64,000 nucleotides of DNA from Coriobacteriaceae bacterium (GCA_902363875.1 CABJBO010000003.1:62001-126000), one strand, 5' to 3'. Counted from the stretch's first letter, positions 1 through 10,724 are shown. A program made the numbers and translations. The notes: generated by a model from the sequence alone, not told the origin.

Positions 1-218
1 ACCTTGTCCCAGTCGTGAATTAAGCCGGCGGCAGCCGCATCAAAGCGGTCAACGCCGTAGACCTCGGCCAGATGAAGTGCGGTCTCGGCAACACCCAGCG
101 AATGCACATAGCGCTTGCGCTTATCTTTCATGCGAACATCGAGCAGCTCTTGAATGCGCTTGAGCAGCGCGCGCTCATCGCCCTCAAACTGATCCTCTAC
201 CGACAACGTAGCCCCCAT
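1..218 (-). CDS. yqeK: YqeK-like HD-domain phosphohydrolase, N-terminal part (runs off the window)
   Basis: The reading frame starts with ATG at 218, overlapping the nadD stop codon by one base (TGATG), and leaves the window at base 1. The visible 72 or so residues include RYVHSLGVAETALHLAE followed by GLIHDWDK, which matches the H...HD metal-binding start of the YqeK HD family. Members are hydrolases of dinucleoside polyphosphates and are usually encoded directly after nadD, as here. The overlap indicates translational coupling. The C-terminal half and its remaining metal ligands cannot be seen, so the family call rests on the motif and the position. Confidence 0.8.
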   Translation of the reverse strand, partial: MGATLSVEDQFEGDERALLKRIQELLDVRMKDKRKRYVHSLGVAETALHLAEVYGVDRFDAAAAGLIHDWDK

Positions 219-895
219 CACTCAAAATCTTCTTGGCCCAAATCGGCATATAGCCTGCGCTTGCGAATGTAGCCGAGCACGGACTCGCTCGTAAGATAGC
301 GCACGCTCATGCCGCGGGCAACTCGCTTACGAATGTTCGTCGAGCTGATCGCCAGCGCCGGAATCTGAATATAGCGCACGTCGAACGGCAGCCCCGACTC
401 TTTGATTCGGGCACGCGCCGTATCGATATCAAAGCCCGGTCGCGTCGCCGCAATAAAGGTAGCAAGCTCAGCAATTCGCTCGGCATCATGCCAGGTCACA
501 ATATCAATAATCGCGTCGGCGCCCGTAATAAAGAAGAGCTTTACCTGCGGCGGGTAAAAGTCGCGAAGGGCATGAAGCGTATCGGCAGTATAGGTCACGC
601 CCGGACGGTCGATCTCGAAACGGCTCGCCAAAAAAGCCGGATTCGCGGCGGTGGCGAGAACCGTCATGGCATAACGGTCCTCAGCAGGCGTCACCGGTTT
701 GTCGAGTTTAAAGGCAGGAGAGCCGGCCGGCATAAAGAGCACAGCGTCCAAGTCGAGCGACTCGCGCGCCTGCTCGGCAGTCACCAGGTGCCCGTAATGA
801 ATCGGGTCGAAGGTGCCGCCCATAATGCCAAGCCGAAACTCTTTGCCCTCTTTTATGGGCAGCTCGGGCAAACCGATTCCACCGCGCAGCGACAT
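218..895 (-). CDS. nadD: Nicotinate-nucleotide adenylyltransferase NadD
   Basis: NadD adenylylates nicotinate mononucleotide in NAD biosynthesis in the cytoplasm. The 225-residue product carries the nucleotidyltransferase signature MGGTFDPIHYGHL near residue 25 and the C-terminal ISSTNIRKR motif that contacts ATP. The roughly 20 residues ahead of the signature are longer than in many homologues, but no better start with a ribosome binding site was seen. The gene starts three bases after the obgE stop codon and overlaps the next gene by one base, so obgE-nadD-yqeK is one transcription unit. This order is widely conserved. Confidence 0.95.
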   Translation of the reverse strand: MSLRGGIGLPELPIKEGKEFRLGIMGGTFDPIHYGHLVTAEQARESLDLDAVLFMPAGSPAFKLDKPVTPAEDRYAMTVLATAANPAFLASRFEIDRPGVTYTADTLHALRDFYPPQVKLFFITGADAIIDIVTWHDAERIAELATFIAATRPGFDIDTARARIKESGLPFDVRYIQIPALAISSTNIRKRVARGMSVRYLTSESVLGYIRKRRLYADLGQEDFE

Positions 896-898
896 GGC

Positions 899-2377
<1,479 letters not shown>

Positions 2378-2449
2378 CTACAAAAAGAGGGAGACCCTTG
2401 AATCCTAAAACTCAAGTGCCTCCCACATATGTGCTCTATGAAGGGTGAA

Positions 2450-2707
2450 TTACGCGTTCGCGAGCGGGCGTACGCTGACCCTGTGCTTGATACCCTTGTG
2501 GAACTCAACGGTACCGTCGACCAGCGCGAACAGCGTGTCGTCCTTGCCACGGCCAACGTTCTCACCCGGGTGGATGTGCGTGCCGTGCTGACGGACGAGA
2601 ATCGTGCCCGTGGTTACCGTCTGGCCGGCATAGCGCTTCGTGCCAAGGCGCTGACCGCGGGAGTCACGGCCATTACGGGAGGAACCGAGTCCTTTTTTGT
2701 GTGCCAT
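2450..2707 (-). CDS. rpmA: 50S ribosomal protein L27
   Basis: An 85-residue protein starting [16 protein letters not shown], characteristic of L27, whose N terminus reaches the peptidyl-transferase centre. There is no N-terminal extension of the kind Firmicutes remove with the Prp protease, and no prp/ysxB gene lies between rplU and rpmA. It follows rplU by about 33 bp in the same operon. Confidence 0.97.
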   Translation of the reverse strand: MAHKKGLGSSRNGRDSRGQRLGTKRYAGQTVTTGTILVRQHGTHIHPGENVGRGKDDTLFALVDGTVEFHKGIKHRVSVRPLANA

Positions 2708-2740
2708 TGTGTATACCTACTCTTTCGTTACGAGTGTAAT

Positions 2741-3115
2741 CTACTCGGCGACGGGAGCCTCGGCAACAGCCTCGGCCTCTGCCTTGACAGCCTTCTTGGC
2801 GCGGGACGTAGCCTGGACCTTCACGATCTTCAGCTTGGTGAGCTGCTGACGGTGACCCTTCAGACGACGATAGCGCTTACGCTTGTGGAACTTGAAGACC
2901 AGCTGCTTCTCGCCCTTGAACTGCTCAACGATCTGAGCGGTAACCTTGGCCTTGGCCAGCTTGTCGGGATCGGTGACGATCTTCTTACCATCGTTGAGGA
3001 AGATGACCGGCAGGGTGACCTTGTCGCCCTCATTGCCCTCGATCTTCTCGACGGTGATGACATCGTCGGTGGCGACCTTGTACTGCTTGCCGCCCGTGTT
3101 AACGATTGCGTACAT
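2741..3115 (-). CDS. rplU: 50S ribosomal protein L21
   Basis: L21 binds 23S rRNA in the large subunit. The protein starts MYAIVNTGGKQYKV and contains the basic KRKRYRR segment typical of the family, then an Ala/Glu-rich tail ending in APVAE. I chose ATG at 3115 (124 residues). It is preceded by AAGGGC and corresponds to the universal N terminus; a seven-codon upstream in-frame ATG at 3136 is probably unused. A strong sigma-70-type promoter lies just upstream at 3158-3186. Confidence 0.96.
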   Translation of the reverse strand: MYAIVNTGGKQYKVATDDVITVEKIEGNEGDKVTLPVIFLNDGKKIVTDPDKLAKAKVTAQIVEQFKGEKQLVFKFHKRKRYRRLKGHRQQLTKLKIVKVQATSRAKKAVKAEAEAVAEAPVAE

Positions 3116-3157
3116 GTTTACTTGCCCTTCATGCATCAGTTAGTGCAACAGCCGAAT

Positions 3158-3186
3158 ATAGTAGCAGGCGAAAATACCCCCGTCAA
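3158..3186 (-). promoter_or_regulatory. Sigma-70-type promoter of rplU-rpmA
   Basis: Reading the minus strand, TTGACG (3186-3181), a 17-bp spacer and TACTAT (3163-3158) form a near-consensus promoter about 40 bp ahead of the L21 start. The -35 box overlaps the stop codon of the upstream radical SAM-linked gene (TGA at 3185-3183), so transcription of the ribosomal pair can start independently of that gene. Confidence 0.8.
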
Positions 3187-3995
3187 CGAGTATGTGGAGC
3201 AAATCCACAAGTTCGCACAGGTATGGGGCTGACGAGTCGGCCCTCGTCGTCCTCGCATGCTTGATTCTGACGCTCGACATCGTAGGAGCAGATGGTCACG
3301 AGGTCTTGCATACCGGTGGAAACAATAGGTGCATCCACGCCCGGGGTCAAGCCCTGCAACAAAACATCAGCAGCGGAAAGCAAAATTTCCGGACGCATGG
3401 AGCCCTCGTTGTCGGCATGGGTGTCGAGCATGAGCACCAAATGGTCAGGGCGCTCCCCCGCCGTGAGCTCATAGCCCACGAGCGTGTGATCCAAATCCAA
3501 GCGCTTGCTCTTTTTGCCGCGCGCGTAGTCGATGCCATGGTCCGCGCGCAGCGTGTCGATCGCACGACGCACCTCGTCGGCGCTTACGGGCGCCTCGGGA
3601 TCCAAGTGCAGGTCGATGCGATACGACAGACGCGTGAGCTGCGCCGTCAACGCCGGCGTGCGCACGTCGATGTACGCCGCCTCGATGGGCGCCAGATCGG
3701 CCGGAGACGCCGCAGCCAGGCGCCCAAACGCCTCGTCGAGCGCCACGAACTCGGTCATAAACAGGTCATACCACTCGCAGGTCGACGACGTACCCACCGG
3801 TAGCGCCGAAGAGAAGCCCACGCGCATGTGCGGAGAGAAGCCCTGCGTGACAGCATAGGGAAGTCCCGCACGGCGCACGATGCGCTCAATGGTATGGATT
3901 ACTTCGAGATGGCCCAGGTACTTAAGGCGATCGCGCTTGCCATAGCGAACACGAAGTCTAAAGAGCATGGGGTTGTCGGTCAGACGCTCACTCAT
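3183..3995 (-). CDS. TIGR03936 family (DUF2344) radical SAM-associated protein
   Basis: The 270-residue product resembles the TIGR03936/DUF2344 family, a companion of TIGR03960 B12-binding radical SAM proteins whose substrate is not established. Recognisable parts are FRLRVRYGKRDRLKYLGHLE near the N terminus and GFSPHMRVGFSSALPVGTSS around residues 50-75. It has no CxxxCxxC cluster of its own. Its ATG overlaps the stop codon of the upstream TIGR03960 gene by four bases, so the two are translationally coupled. Position next to rplU-rpmA is common in Gram-positive bacteria and has led to suggestions of a link to ribosome or RNA modification; that link is inference. Confidence 0.85.
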   Translation of the reverse strand: MSERLTDNPMLFRLRVRYGKRDRLKYLGHLEVIHTIERIVRRAGLPYAVTQGFSPHMRVGFSSALPVGTSSTCEWYDLFMTEFVALDEAFGRLAAASPADLAPIEAAYIDVRTPALTAQLTRLSYRIDLHLDPEAPVSADEVRRAIDTLRADHGIDYARGKKSKRLDLDHTLVGYELTAGERPDHLVLMLDTHADNEGSMRPEILLSAADVLLQGLTPGVDAPIVSTGMQDLVTICSYDVERQNQACEDDEGRLVSPIPVRTCGFAPHTR

Positions 3996-5869
3996 GCGCG
4001 ATCACCCACCAATACATTCTTGGCGTGGAGCGTGGGGCAGATTCCGCAGCCGGTGCACGACGTGCGGGTGCAGTCGGGAGTCGTGACACCCTCGAGCGAG
4101 CGACGGTACTCGCGCTCGAGGAAGCCACGCGTGCAGCCGGGGCTCACATGCTCCCACGGCAGACGCCAGTCCAACTCGTAGGGCAGGTGCACGAGCTCAT
4201 TGAGGTCGATGCCGTTTTTGGCAGCAGCCTCCTTCCAGTTATCGAGCGAGAAATGCTCTACCCAGGCGTCAAAGCGAGAGCCCGCGCGCCAAGCATCGAT
4301 GATGACGGGCGTCATGTCACGACCGGCGCGGGACAGAGCGGCCTCGATGAGCGAGGTCTCGGCATCGTGGTAATGCACGCGGACGGCACGGTTGCGAACG
4401 CTCGTGATAAGCAGCTTCTGGCGACGCTTGACGTCGTCGTAGTCGAGCTGTGGGCACCACTGGAACGGCGTGGCAGCCTTGGGGATAAAGACCGAAACCG
4501 AGATGGACACCGAGATCGAGCCGCGACGAGCCTTGGGCACCACGGAACGACCGAGCTCCAGCACGTGATCGGCCAGATTGGCGATGGCCACGATGTCCTC
4601 GTCGCGCTCGCCGGGAAGGCCCATCATAAAGTAGAGCTTCATGCGGTTCCAGCCGGCCTCGAAGGCCGCCTTGGCCGCACGGTCCAGGTCCTCCTCGGTC
4701 ACGTTCTTGTTAATGATGTCGCGCATGCGCTGGCTGCCGGCCTCGGGCGCGAACGTCAGGCCGCCCTTCTTTTCGCCGGCGACCGACTCGGCCATATCCA
4801 CGCCAAACGAATCCAGGCGCTGCGACGGAATAGACACGCGAATACCCGTATCCTCCAGGCGACGGTTGAGCCTGCCGAGCACGTCGCGAATGCAGGAGTG
4901 GTCGGTCGTGGAGAGCGAGGTCAGCGACACCTCGTCATAGCCGGTCTTTTCCAGACCCTGAATCACCGACGAGACGATCTGGTCGGCCGAGCGCTCGCGC
5001 ACCGGGCGATACGTCATGCCGGCCTGGCAAAAACGACAGCCGCGGGCGCAGCCGCGCAGGATCTCGATAGACAGGCGGTCGTGGACCAGCTGCGCATAGG
5101 GTACGCACGACTGCGACAGCGGATTCGTGGCGCCGAAATCCTCGACGACGCGCTTGTAGACCACGGTCGGCGCATCCTTGCCCTCACGCGGCACGGTGTA
5201 GCCATGCGGCGAGCAGGGCTCGTCGTGACGAACCTCATAGAGCGACGGCACGTAGTTGCCGGCAATGGATGCAAGCTGCTCAACAATCTGCGCGCGCGGG
5301 ACTCCTTCGTCGCGCAGGCGGCGATGCAGCTGGCAGGTCTCGAGCAGCGATTCCTCGCCCTCGCCGATGAGGATGGCATCGAAAAAGGCCGCGTACGGCT
5401 CGGGGTTGTACACCGAGGGACCGCCGGCGATGATGATGGGGTCGTCTTCGCCTCGGTCGGCCGCTAACAGCGGAATGCCAGCGAGATCGAGAGCCTCGAG
5501 GAAGTTCGTCACCGCCATCTCGTGCGGCACATGCAGACCGACGATATCAAACGAAGCGACCGGCGCTGCACCTTCGAGCGACAGCAGCGGAATACCCGCC
5601 TCGCGCATGGCGTCACCCATATCGGGCCACGGCACATAGCCACGTTCGCAGGAGATGCCCTCGGCCTGGTTAAGGATATTGTAGAGGATGGCGATGCCCT
5701 GGTTGGGCAGACCAACCTCGTACACATCCGGGTAGATCAAGCAGCAACGGTAGTCGGCATCGGCCTTTGAAAGCGTGCCCCACTCGTGATCGATATAGCG
5801 ACTCGGCTTTTCGACCTTGGCGAGCAGCGGCTCAATTAAATGAAAACAGTCTTGATACGGAACGCGCAA
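3992..5869 (-). CDS. TIGR03960 family B12-binding-type radical SAM protein
   Basis: A large radical SAM protein with an N-terminal cobalamin-binding-like region and the cluster motif RGCARGCRFCQAG, giving the CxxxCxxC ligands for a 4Fe-4S centre. A second Cys-rich patch near the C terminus (CTRTSCTGCGIC) probably holds another cluster. The function is unknown. I prefer a TTG start at 5869, ten bases after the previous stop codon and with AGGGG seven bases upstream, giving 625 residues. An ATG/GTG/TTG frame open to 5932 would instead overlap the upstream gene by 53 bp. The following DUF2344 gene overlaps by four bases. Confidence 0.88.
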   Translation of the reverse strand: MRVPYQDCFHLIEPLLAKVEKPSRYIDHEWGTLSKADADYRCCLIYPDVYEVGLPNQGIAILYNILNQAEGISCERGYVPWPDMGDAMREAGIPLLSLEGAAPVASFDIVGLHVPHEMAVTNFLEALDLAGIPLLAADRGEDDPIIIAGGPSVYNPEPYAAFFDAILIGEGEESLLETCQLHRRLRDEGVPRAQIVEQLASIAGNYVPSLYEVRHDEPCSPHGYTVPREGKDAPTVVYKRVVEDFGATNPLSQSCVPYAQLVHDRLSIEILRGCARGCRFCQAGMTYRPVRERSADQIVSSVIQGLEKTGYDEVSLTSLSTTDHSCIRDVLGRLNRRLEDTGIRVSIPSQRLDSFGVDMAESVAGEKKGGLTFAPEAGSQRMRDIINKNVTEEDLDRAAKAAFEAGWNRMKLYFMMGLPGERDEDIVAIANLADHVLELGRSVVPKARRGSISVSISVSVFIPKAATPFQWCPQLDYDDVKRRQKLLITSVRNRAVRVHYHDAETSLIEAALSRAGRDMTPVIIDAWRAGSRFDAWVEHFSLDNWKEAAAKNGIDLNELVHLPYELDWRLPWEHVSPGCTRGFLEREYRRSLEGVTTPDCTRTSCTGCGICPTLHAKNVLVGDRA

Positions 5870-5879
5870 CGGATAACCC

Positions 5880-6809
5880 CTAAGCAGCGAGATCGGATGC
5901 GTCTTGGTAGGACGCCATAGGACGGGTAGCACCCGCGACCGTGGTCACCAGATCGCGAACGCGGGAGAACGTGGCAGTGACCACCTCGTTGGCACGGCTG
6001 TAGTCGACATCGCGCTCGTAGAGCGAAACGAGCGCACGGCCCATGCCATAGGTGCCCGCAGCAGCAGTGAGCGCCTTGACGGCAAACCCAATATGCGGCG
6101 TCTGCTTGACGAGCGCGCGGGTGACCGCGCGGATCACAAGACCGCCGGCAAGCACGCCAGCGACCTCGTAGCCGCGCTCAGGCTTAATGCCGCGTCCAAA
6201 GACGGCAGCGAGCTCAAAGAGCATGCCCACCTGCGCCAGCGCCATAACGGGATAATCGGCGCCCGGCAAAAACACCAGCGCACCGGTCGCCATATTGGTG
6301 AGCGCGCACGAGGTGATGATACGATTGGCCGCCGCGATGCGCATGAAGGCAAAGTTCGCCGCAAAAGCCGTTTCCTTTTCGGTGCGATCGAGAATCCAGC
6401 GGGCAAGCGTCTCGAGCAGATACGTCTTATCGGTTGCTGCTACCACGCCGAGCATGGGCGTGGATTCCTCGATAAACGGCACCTCCACAGCAGACTCGGC
6501 AAGCACGCACACGGGGGCGCCGGCGATCACGAGCTCCTGCACGGCACTCTCCAAGCGGTCGGAGCCGCACGAGAGCACCAGCACCACATCGGTATCGGTC
6601 TTTGGAGTAATTCGCTCCTCCCCCAGACGCTCGACGCGCACAATGCCCGAGGTCGTCTGCGGCACAAAGGCGTCACGCACCGTCTCGGCCAGAAAGCGCG
6701 AGGCGGACGAATCCAAATAGACCGAGACGCGCACCGGCGTATCGGAATCCTTCTTAACGGACGCGCCCATCTTAAAAGCGCGGGTCAGCTTATCTACGGG
6801 AATTTTCAT
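5880..6809 (-). CDS. Conserved DUF697/YcjF-like membrane-associated protein
   Basis: A 309-residue protein with no catalytic motif that I recognise. Residues about 60-140 form an alpha/beta-like segment (VVLVLSCGSDR, VIAGAPVCVLAES). The second half has hydrophobic helices and the phrase GADYPVMALAQVGMLFELA, which resembles the DUF697/YcjF-like domain usually found at the end of small GTPases. Here no GTPase motifs precede it. It lies between rodA and the radical SAM pair with a clear GGAGGGG ribosome binding site. The DUF697 call is by eye. Confidence 0.6.
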   Translation of the reverse strand: MKIPVDKLTRAFKMGASVKKDSDTPVRVSVYLDSSASRFLAETVRDAFVPQTTSGIVRVERLGEERITPKTDTDVVLVLSCGSDRLESAVQELVIAGAPVCVLAESAVEVPFIEESTPMLGVVAATDKTYLLETLARWILDRTEKETAFAANFAFMRIAAANRIITSCALTNMATGALVFLPGADYPVMALAQVGMLFELAAVFGRGIKPERGYEVAGVLAGGLVIRAVTRALVKQTPHIGFAVKALTAAAGTYGMGRALVSLYERDVDYSRANEVVTATFSRVRDLVTTVAGATRPMASYQDASDLAA

Positions 6810-6827
6810 AGCAAACCCCTCCAGCGG

Positions 6828-8054
6828 TTACGCGGCGCCCGAACGATGCCGCCATATGGATTGTACGATACCCACCGTCAGCAGCTGAATCATCATCGAA
6901 GACGAACCGAAGCTAATAAACGGTAGCGGAATACCAGTTATCGGCATCATGCCGATGCACATGCCGATGTTTTCGAAGGTCTGGAACGCCCACATGCCAA
7001 CGATGCCCACACACGATAGGCGCAAGAACAGCGACTCACACTTAAAGGCGACGCGAATCGTCGAAAAGATCAGCAGCACGTAGAGGCACAGGAGCAAAAA
7101 GGAACCGCAAAAGCCAAAGGTCTCGGACAGGAAGGCGAAGACGAAGTCGGTGTGGAACTCAGGCAGAAAGCCGCCGGCCGACTGCGTCGCATGGCCCAAA
7201 CCCTTACCAAAGAAGCCGCCCGAGCCAACGGCGATAAGCGACTGCTGCAGGTTGTAGGCATCGTCCGAATCGGCATTATCGGGGTCGATAAAGACCGTCA
7301 GGCGGTTCATCTGATACTGCTTGATGAGCACATCGTGGCCGAGCAACGAATCAAAGACCGAATCGAGCGCCAGGACGAGGGCCACCAGGCCCACAAGCAG
7401 GGCCAGGGTCGACAGCACCCATTCGCGGCGCGCACCGCTCATGCAGATGACGATGGCGCCCGAGACCAGCACGACCAGGCCCGAGCCCAGGTCGCCCATG
7501 GCAACGACGGCCAAAAACGGGATGGACAGCATGCCGCAGAGCTTGACGTAGTCGCGAACGGTATCGATGCGGCCGTTATACTGCGAGCCAAGCGTGGCGA
7601 TAAAGAAGATGGTGATGAGCTTGGCAAGCTCAACCGGCTGGAATGTCAAGCCGATACCGGGAATCTTGATCCAGCCCGTCATGCCCAGACCGCCCGTATA
7701 GGACAGGCCCGGAATCTTGGGCGAGAAGATCACAATAAGGTCAATGACGAGCAGCGCCGTCGAGAAGTTAGAGATGCCGCGCAGATCGGTACGCCAGACC
7801 AGCACCGCCAGCATCGCCCCGATACCAATTCCCAGCAGATGGCGTGAGAACGAAGCATCGGCCTTAAACTGTGAAGCCGACCAAATAATGATGGCGCCAT
7901 AGGCAACGAGCGCGACGGTAGCCAGCAGCACACCGATATGCACCTTTTGGCGAAACGTACCGCGCGAGGCCGAAAGTTGCTTGTTGACGCGGTCCAGGCT
8001 GCTGCGAGAGCCGGTCTTGGTTGAACGGAACAGATCCGCCGGAGAAAAATCCAT
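6828..8054 (-). CDS. rodA: Rod-shape SEDS glycosyltransferase RodA
   Basis: RodA polymerises lipid II glycan strands in the elongasome together with PBP2. The 408-residue protein is polytopic, with many hydrophobic helices, and has the SEDS signature near its C terminus (MPITGIPLPFISFGSSSM). The N-terminal 35 residues or so are hydrophilic and probably cytoplasmic. The ATG at 8054 has a strong AGGAGG site five bases upstream, nine bases after the PBP2 stop codon. The adjacent mrdA gene encodes its partner transpeptidase. Confidence 0.95.
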   Translation of the reverse strand: MDFSPADLFRSTKTGSRSSLDRVNKQLSASRGTFRQKVHIGVLLATVALVAYGAIIIWSASQFKADASFSRHLLGIGIGAMLAVLVWRTDLRGISNFSTALLVIDLIVIFSPKIPGLSYTGGLGMTGWIKIPGIGLTFQPVELAKLITIFFIATLGSQYNGRIDTVRDYVKLCGMLSIPFLAVVAMGDLGSGLVVLVSGAIVICMSGARREWVLSTLALLVGLVALVLALDSVFDSLLGHDVLIKQYQMNRLTVFIDPDNADSDDAYNLQQSLIAVGSGGFFGKGLGHATQSAGGFLPEFHTDFVFAFLSETFGFCGSFLLLCLYVLLIFSTIRVAFKCESLFLRLSCVGIVGMWAFQTFENIGMCIGMMPITGIPLPFISFGSSSMMIQLLTVGIVQSIWRHRSGAA

Positions 8055-8063
8055 CGCAACCTC

Positions 8064-10133
8064 CTATCGAACCGAAGAATCGCCCGAGGCCGAAGAGGTA
8101 TCGGGCTCGTCATAAATCACGCCGAGCACGTCGCGCACGACATGCATCGCGGTATCCGAACCACCGCCGCCCTGCTCCAGGACAGTAGCGATGACATACT
8201 TGGGATCATCGGCCGGTGCATAGGCGCAGAACCACGCGTATTCGTCCTCGCCGCTTTTCTCGCCCGTGCCCGACTTGCCGTACACCTGCGGCGTCAGGGT
8301 GCCAAAGTGAGCCGCCAGGGACGTCGATGCCGTGTAAATCACGTCGTGCATGCCGTTGCGAACAAGAGTCAAATCCGAATCGCTGTTGATCTTGGCCTCC
8401 AGGCGCTTCTTCTTGCCCTTGCCGTTGTACTTATAGGCATCGCCGTCGCCATCGCGCGACACGGCAGACAAAAACACGTGAGGCACGTACTGTTTGCCGC
8501 CGTTGGCAAGACCCATATAGGCGCACGCCATCTGCAGGGGCGTCACCAGGATGTCGCCTTGGCCGATGGCAATGTTGGTCATATCGCCGGCATTCCACTT
8601 GCGGTCCTCGGCAGAGGCGTCGGTAAAGTACGACTCTTTCCACTCGGCATCGGGAATACGGCCCGCGCCCTCACTCGGCAGATCGATACCGCAGGTCTTG
8701 CCTAGGCCCCAGCGACGAAAGACCTCCTGCAGGCCCTCGGAATGTTGCTCGTCATAAAAGAAGGCCTTGCCCATGTCGTAGAAGACGGGGTCGCACGAGT
8801 TGGCGATACCCGACTGCAGCGTCATGGTGCCGTGGCCAGACGTCAGCCAGCAGCGCTTGCCCCAAGCCTTGCCCAGGCCCGTCCAATAGCCCGTGCAGTT
8901 GGTTGTCTGCGTTGAAGTGTAGGTTCCAAACTCAAGACCGGCCAGTGCCGAGAGCGGCTTGATGGTCGAGGCCGACATGTACTGTCCGCTAATGGCGCGG
9001 TTAAGCAGCGGGTGCGAACCCTTGTCATCATTGAGCTCGGTCCACACGTCATTTGAGACGCCGCCGATAAAGACGGACGGATCGAACTTGGGCTCGCTCG
9101 CCATGCCCAGGATCTCGCCATTGTTGGGATCGAGACACACCACAGCGCCGTTGCCGGCATTGCTGTAGCCAGTGGTCTTGGCAAGCTCGATGGCGCTCGC
9201 CAGCGCCGTCTCACAGGCCTGTTGGATCTTAAGATCGAGCGTGAGCTTAATGTCGGAGCCGGCCTTGGCGGGCACGGCGCCGGCCTGACCGGTCACATTG
9301 CCCGAGGCATCGACCTTGACGGTCTGCTCGCCACGAATACCCTGCAGCAGGTTTTCGTAGTAGCTCTCAACACCCGCCTGGCCCACGATATCGCCCGACT
9401 GGTACGTAATCCGGCCAGCAGAAGCATCATCATCGCCAGAGGTTTTCTTATTCTGGGCCTCGAGCTGCTCGGAGGTAATGGTGCCGGTATAGCCCAAGAT
9501 ATGGCATGCCGTCTCGCCGTACGGATACTGGCGCTCGGTACGCTCGGCAATCTTGACGCCCGGGAACTCGCCGGCGTGCTCCTGAATATAGGCAACCGTG
9601 GAGCGACGGACGTCCGTCGCGATGGTATGCAGGCTCTGAGCACCCTCGGAATTGTCCTGAATATTGCGCAGAACCGCCACGTAGGGCATACCGAGCACGT
9701 TGGCAAGATGGCGAACCAGAACCTCATCCTCGGCAAGGTCGCGGTAGGCCACGACAGCAAGTGAGGGACGGTTCTGGACAAGTGCCACGCCATTGCGGTC
9801 GAGGATGCGGCCGCGCACAGCGGGTGTGGTAACGGTGCGCGTCTGATTGCTATTAGCCTGCTTTTCGTAATAGTCCGACGAGACCATCTGCATGCCCCAC
9901 AGCTTGACGGCAAGCGCCGCGAACATCGCGCCCACACCCGTGGTGAGGATGGAGAAGCGGCCCTTAAAGGCGGTCGCCGCGGTATTGCCCTCGCCCTCGG
10001 TGGCGCGCGGGGCCGTTCCATGCTGCGTATCGTAGGTAAAACGAGAATCGCCGCGACGCATGATGACCAGCGCGACCACGATGGCCACTACCAGCACGAT
10101 ACCGGCGATAATAACCGTCATCTGGGAAGACAT
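8064..10133 (-). CDS. mrdA: Penicillin-binding protein 2 (elongasome transpeptidase)
   Basis: A class B PBP of 689 residues that cross-links peptidoglycan during elongation. It carries the active-site STIK tetrad (SASTIKPLSALA), the second motif in NSCDPVFYD and the third KSGTG motif (YGKSGTGEKSG). The N-terminal pedestal region includes RGRILDRNGV. Two hydrophobic stretches precede it: residues about 5-25 and about 58-80. The second is the one that normally anchors PBP2, so the first is an extra segment. The gene lies between mreD and rodA. Confidence 0.95.
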   Translation of the reverse strand: MSSQMTVIIAGIVLVVAIVVALVIMRRGDSRFTYDTQHGTAPRATEGEGNTAATAFKGRFSILTTGVGAMFAALAVKLWGMQMVSSDYYEKQANSNQTRTVTTPAVRGRILDRNGVALVQNRPSLAVVAYRDLAEDEVLVRHLANVLGMPYVAVLRNIQDNSEGAQSLHTIATDVRRSTVAYIQEHAGEFPGVKIAERTERQYPYGETACHILGYTGTITSEQLEAQNKKTSGDDDASAGRITYQSGDIVGQAGVESYYENLLQGIRGEQTVKVDASGNVTGQAGAVPAKAGSDIKLTLDLKIQQACETALASAIELAKTTGYSNAGNGAVVCLDPNNGEILGMASEPKFDPSVFIGGVSNDVWTELNDDKGSHPLLNRAISGQYMSASTIKPLSALAGLEFGTYTSTQTTNCTGYWTGLGKAWGKRCWLTSGHGTMTLQSGIANSCDPVFYDMGKAFFYDEQHSEGLQEVFRRWGLGKTCGIDLPSEGAGRIPDAEWKESYFTDASAEDRKWNAGDMTNIAIGQGDILVTPLQMACAYMGLANGGKQYVPHVFLSAVSRDGDGDAYKYNGKGKKKRLEAKINSDSDLTLVRNGMHDVIYTASTSLAAHFGTLTPQVYGKSGTGEKSGEDEYAWFCAYAPADDPKYVIATVLEQGGGGSDTAMHVVRDVLGVIYDEPDTSSASGDSSVR

Positions 10134-10146
10134 CTACAGGCCTCCC

Positions 10147-10713
10147 CTATTTGAGCTTACGGGTCTTGGGCTTAAAGCGCATGCCCGTCTGGCGTCCGCC
10201 ACGTGCGGAGAATCCATAACCGGACTGCGGCACGACGCCGGACATCAAAAACGGAATGGCAACCAGACCCGTCAGGATCGAAGACGGCAGCGCATGGCCG
10301 AAGAGCGCCACGACAAAGCTCGTCTCCAAACCCATAAACAGCAAGATGATGCTGTAGATCACATTAATGACAAGCGCGAAGGCACCCACAGTGATGCCGC
10401 GCGCGCTCGGGGTACCGCCCGTCTGACCGGCGGCGCTATGCACCAGGGCAAAAGAACCCACGGTCAGCAGGAGCGACATAACGCCCACCGGCACGGCAGC
10501 GGAAAGGTCATAGAACAAGCCGCTGCAAAAACCGCACACGACGGCACGGGTCGGGTCGCCCGAGAACACGCTTAGGCACACCAGGATAATCATAAAGTTG
10601 ACGCGACCGCCCGCAATGGAGATCTGCGGTGCCAGGCCTGCCTGCAGCAGCACGCACACAATGGCGGCGATTACAAACGTGCGGGAGCTCATCCCCTGCT
10701 CGTGTAGATCCAT
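10147..10713 (-). CDS. mreD: Rod-shape-determining membrane protein MreD
   Basis: A small polytopic protein of about 188 residues made almost entirely of hydrophobic helices, with a basic C terminus (KPKTRKLK). The MreD call rests on its size, topology and position between mreC and mrdA, since MreD sequences are poorly conserved. I prefer the ATG at 10713, which has GGGGG seven bases upstream. The in-frame ATG at 10719 directly abuts that site and is less likely. Confidence 0.9.
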   Translation of the reverse strand: MDLHEQGMSSRTFVIAAIVCVLLQAGLAPQISIAGGRVNFMIILVCLSVFSGDPTRAVVCGFCSGLFYDLSAAVPVGVMSLLLTVGSFALVHSAAGQTGGTPSARGITVGAFALVINVIYSIILLFMGLETSFVVALFGHALPSSILTGLVAIPFLMSGVVPQSGYGFSARGGRQTGMRFKPKTRKLK

Positions 10714-10724
10714 GGACATGCCCC

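Noticed and set aside
4025..5467. 480-codon plus-strand ORF
   Set aside because: It is opposite the TIGR03960 gene and has no recognisable motif.
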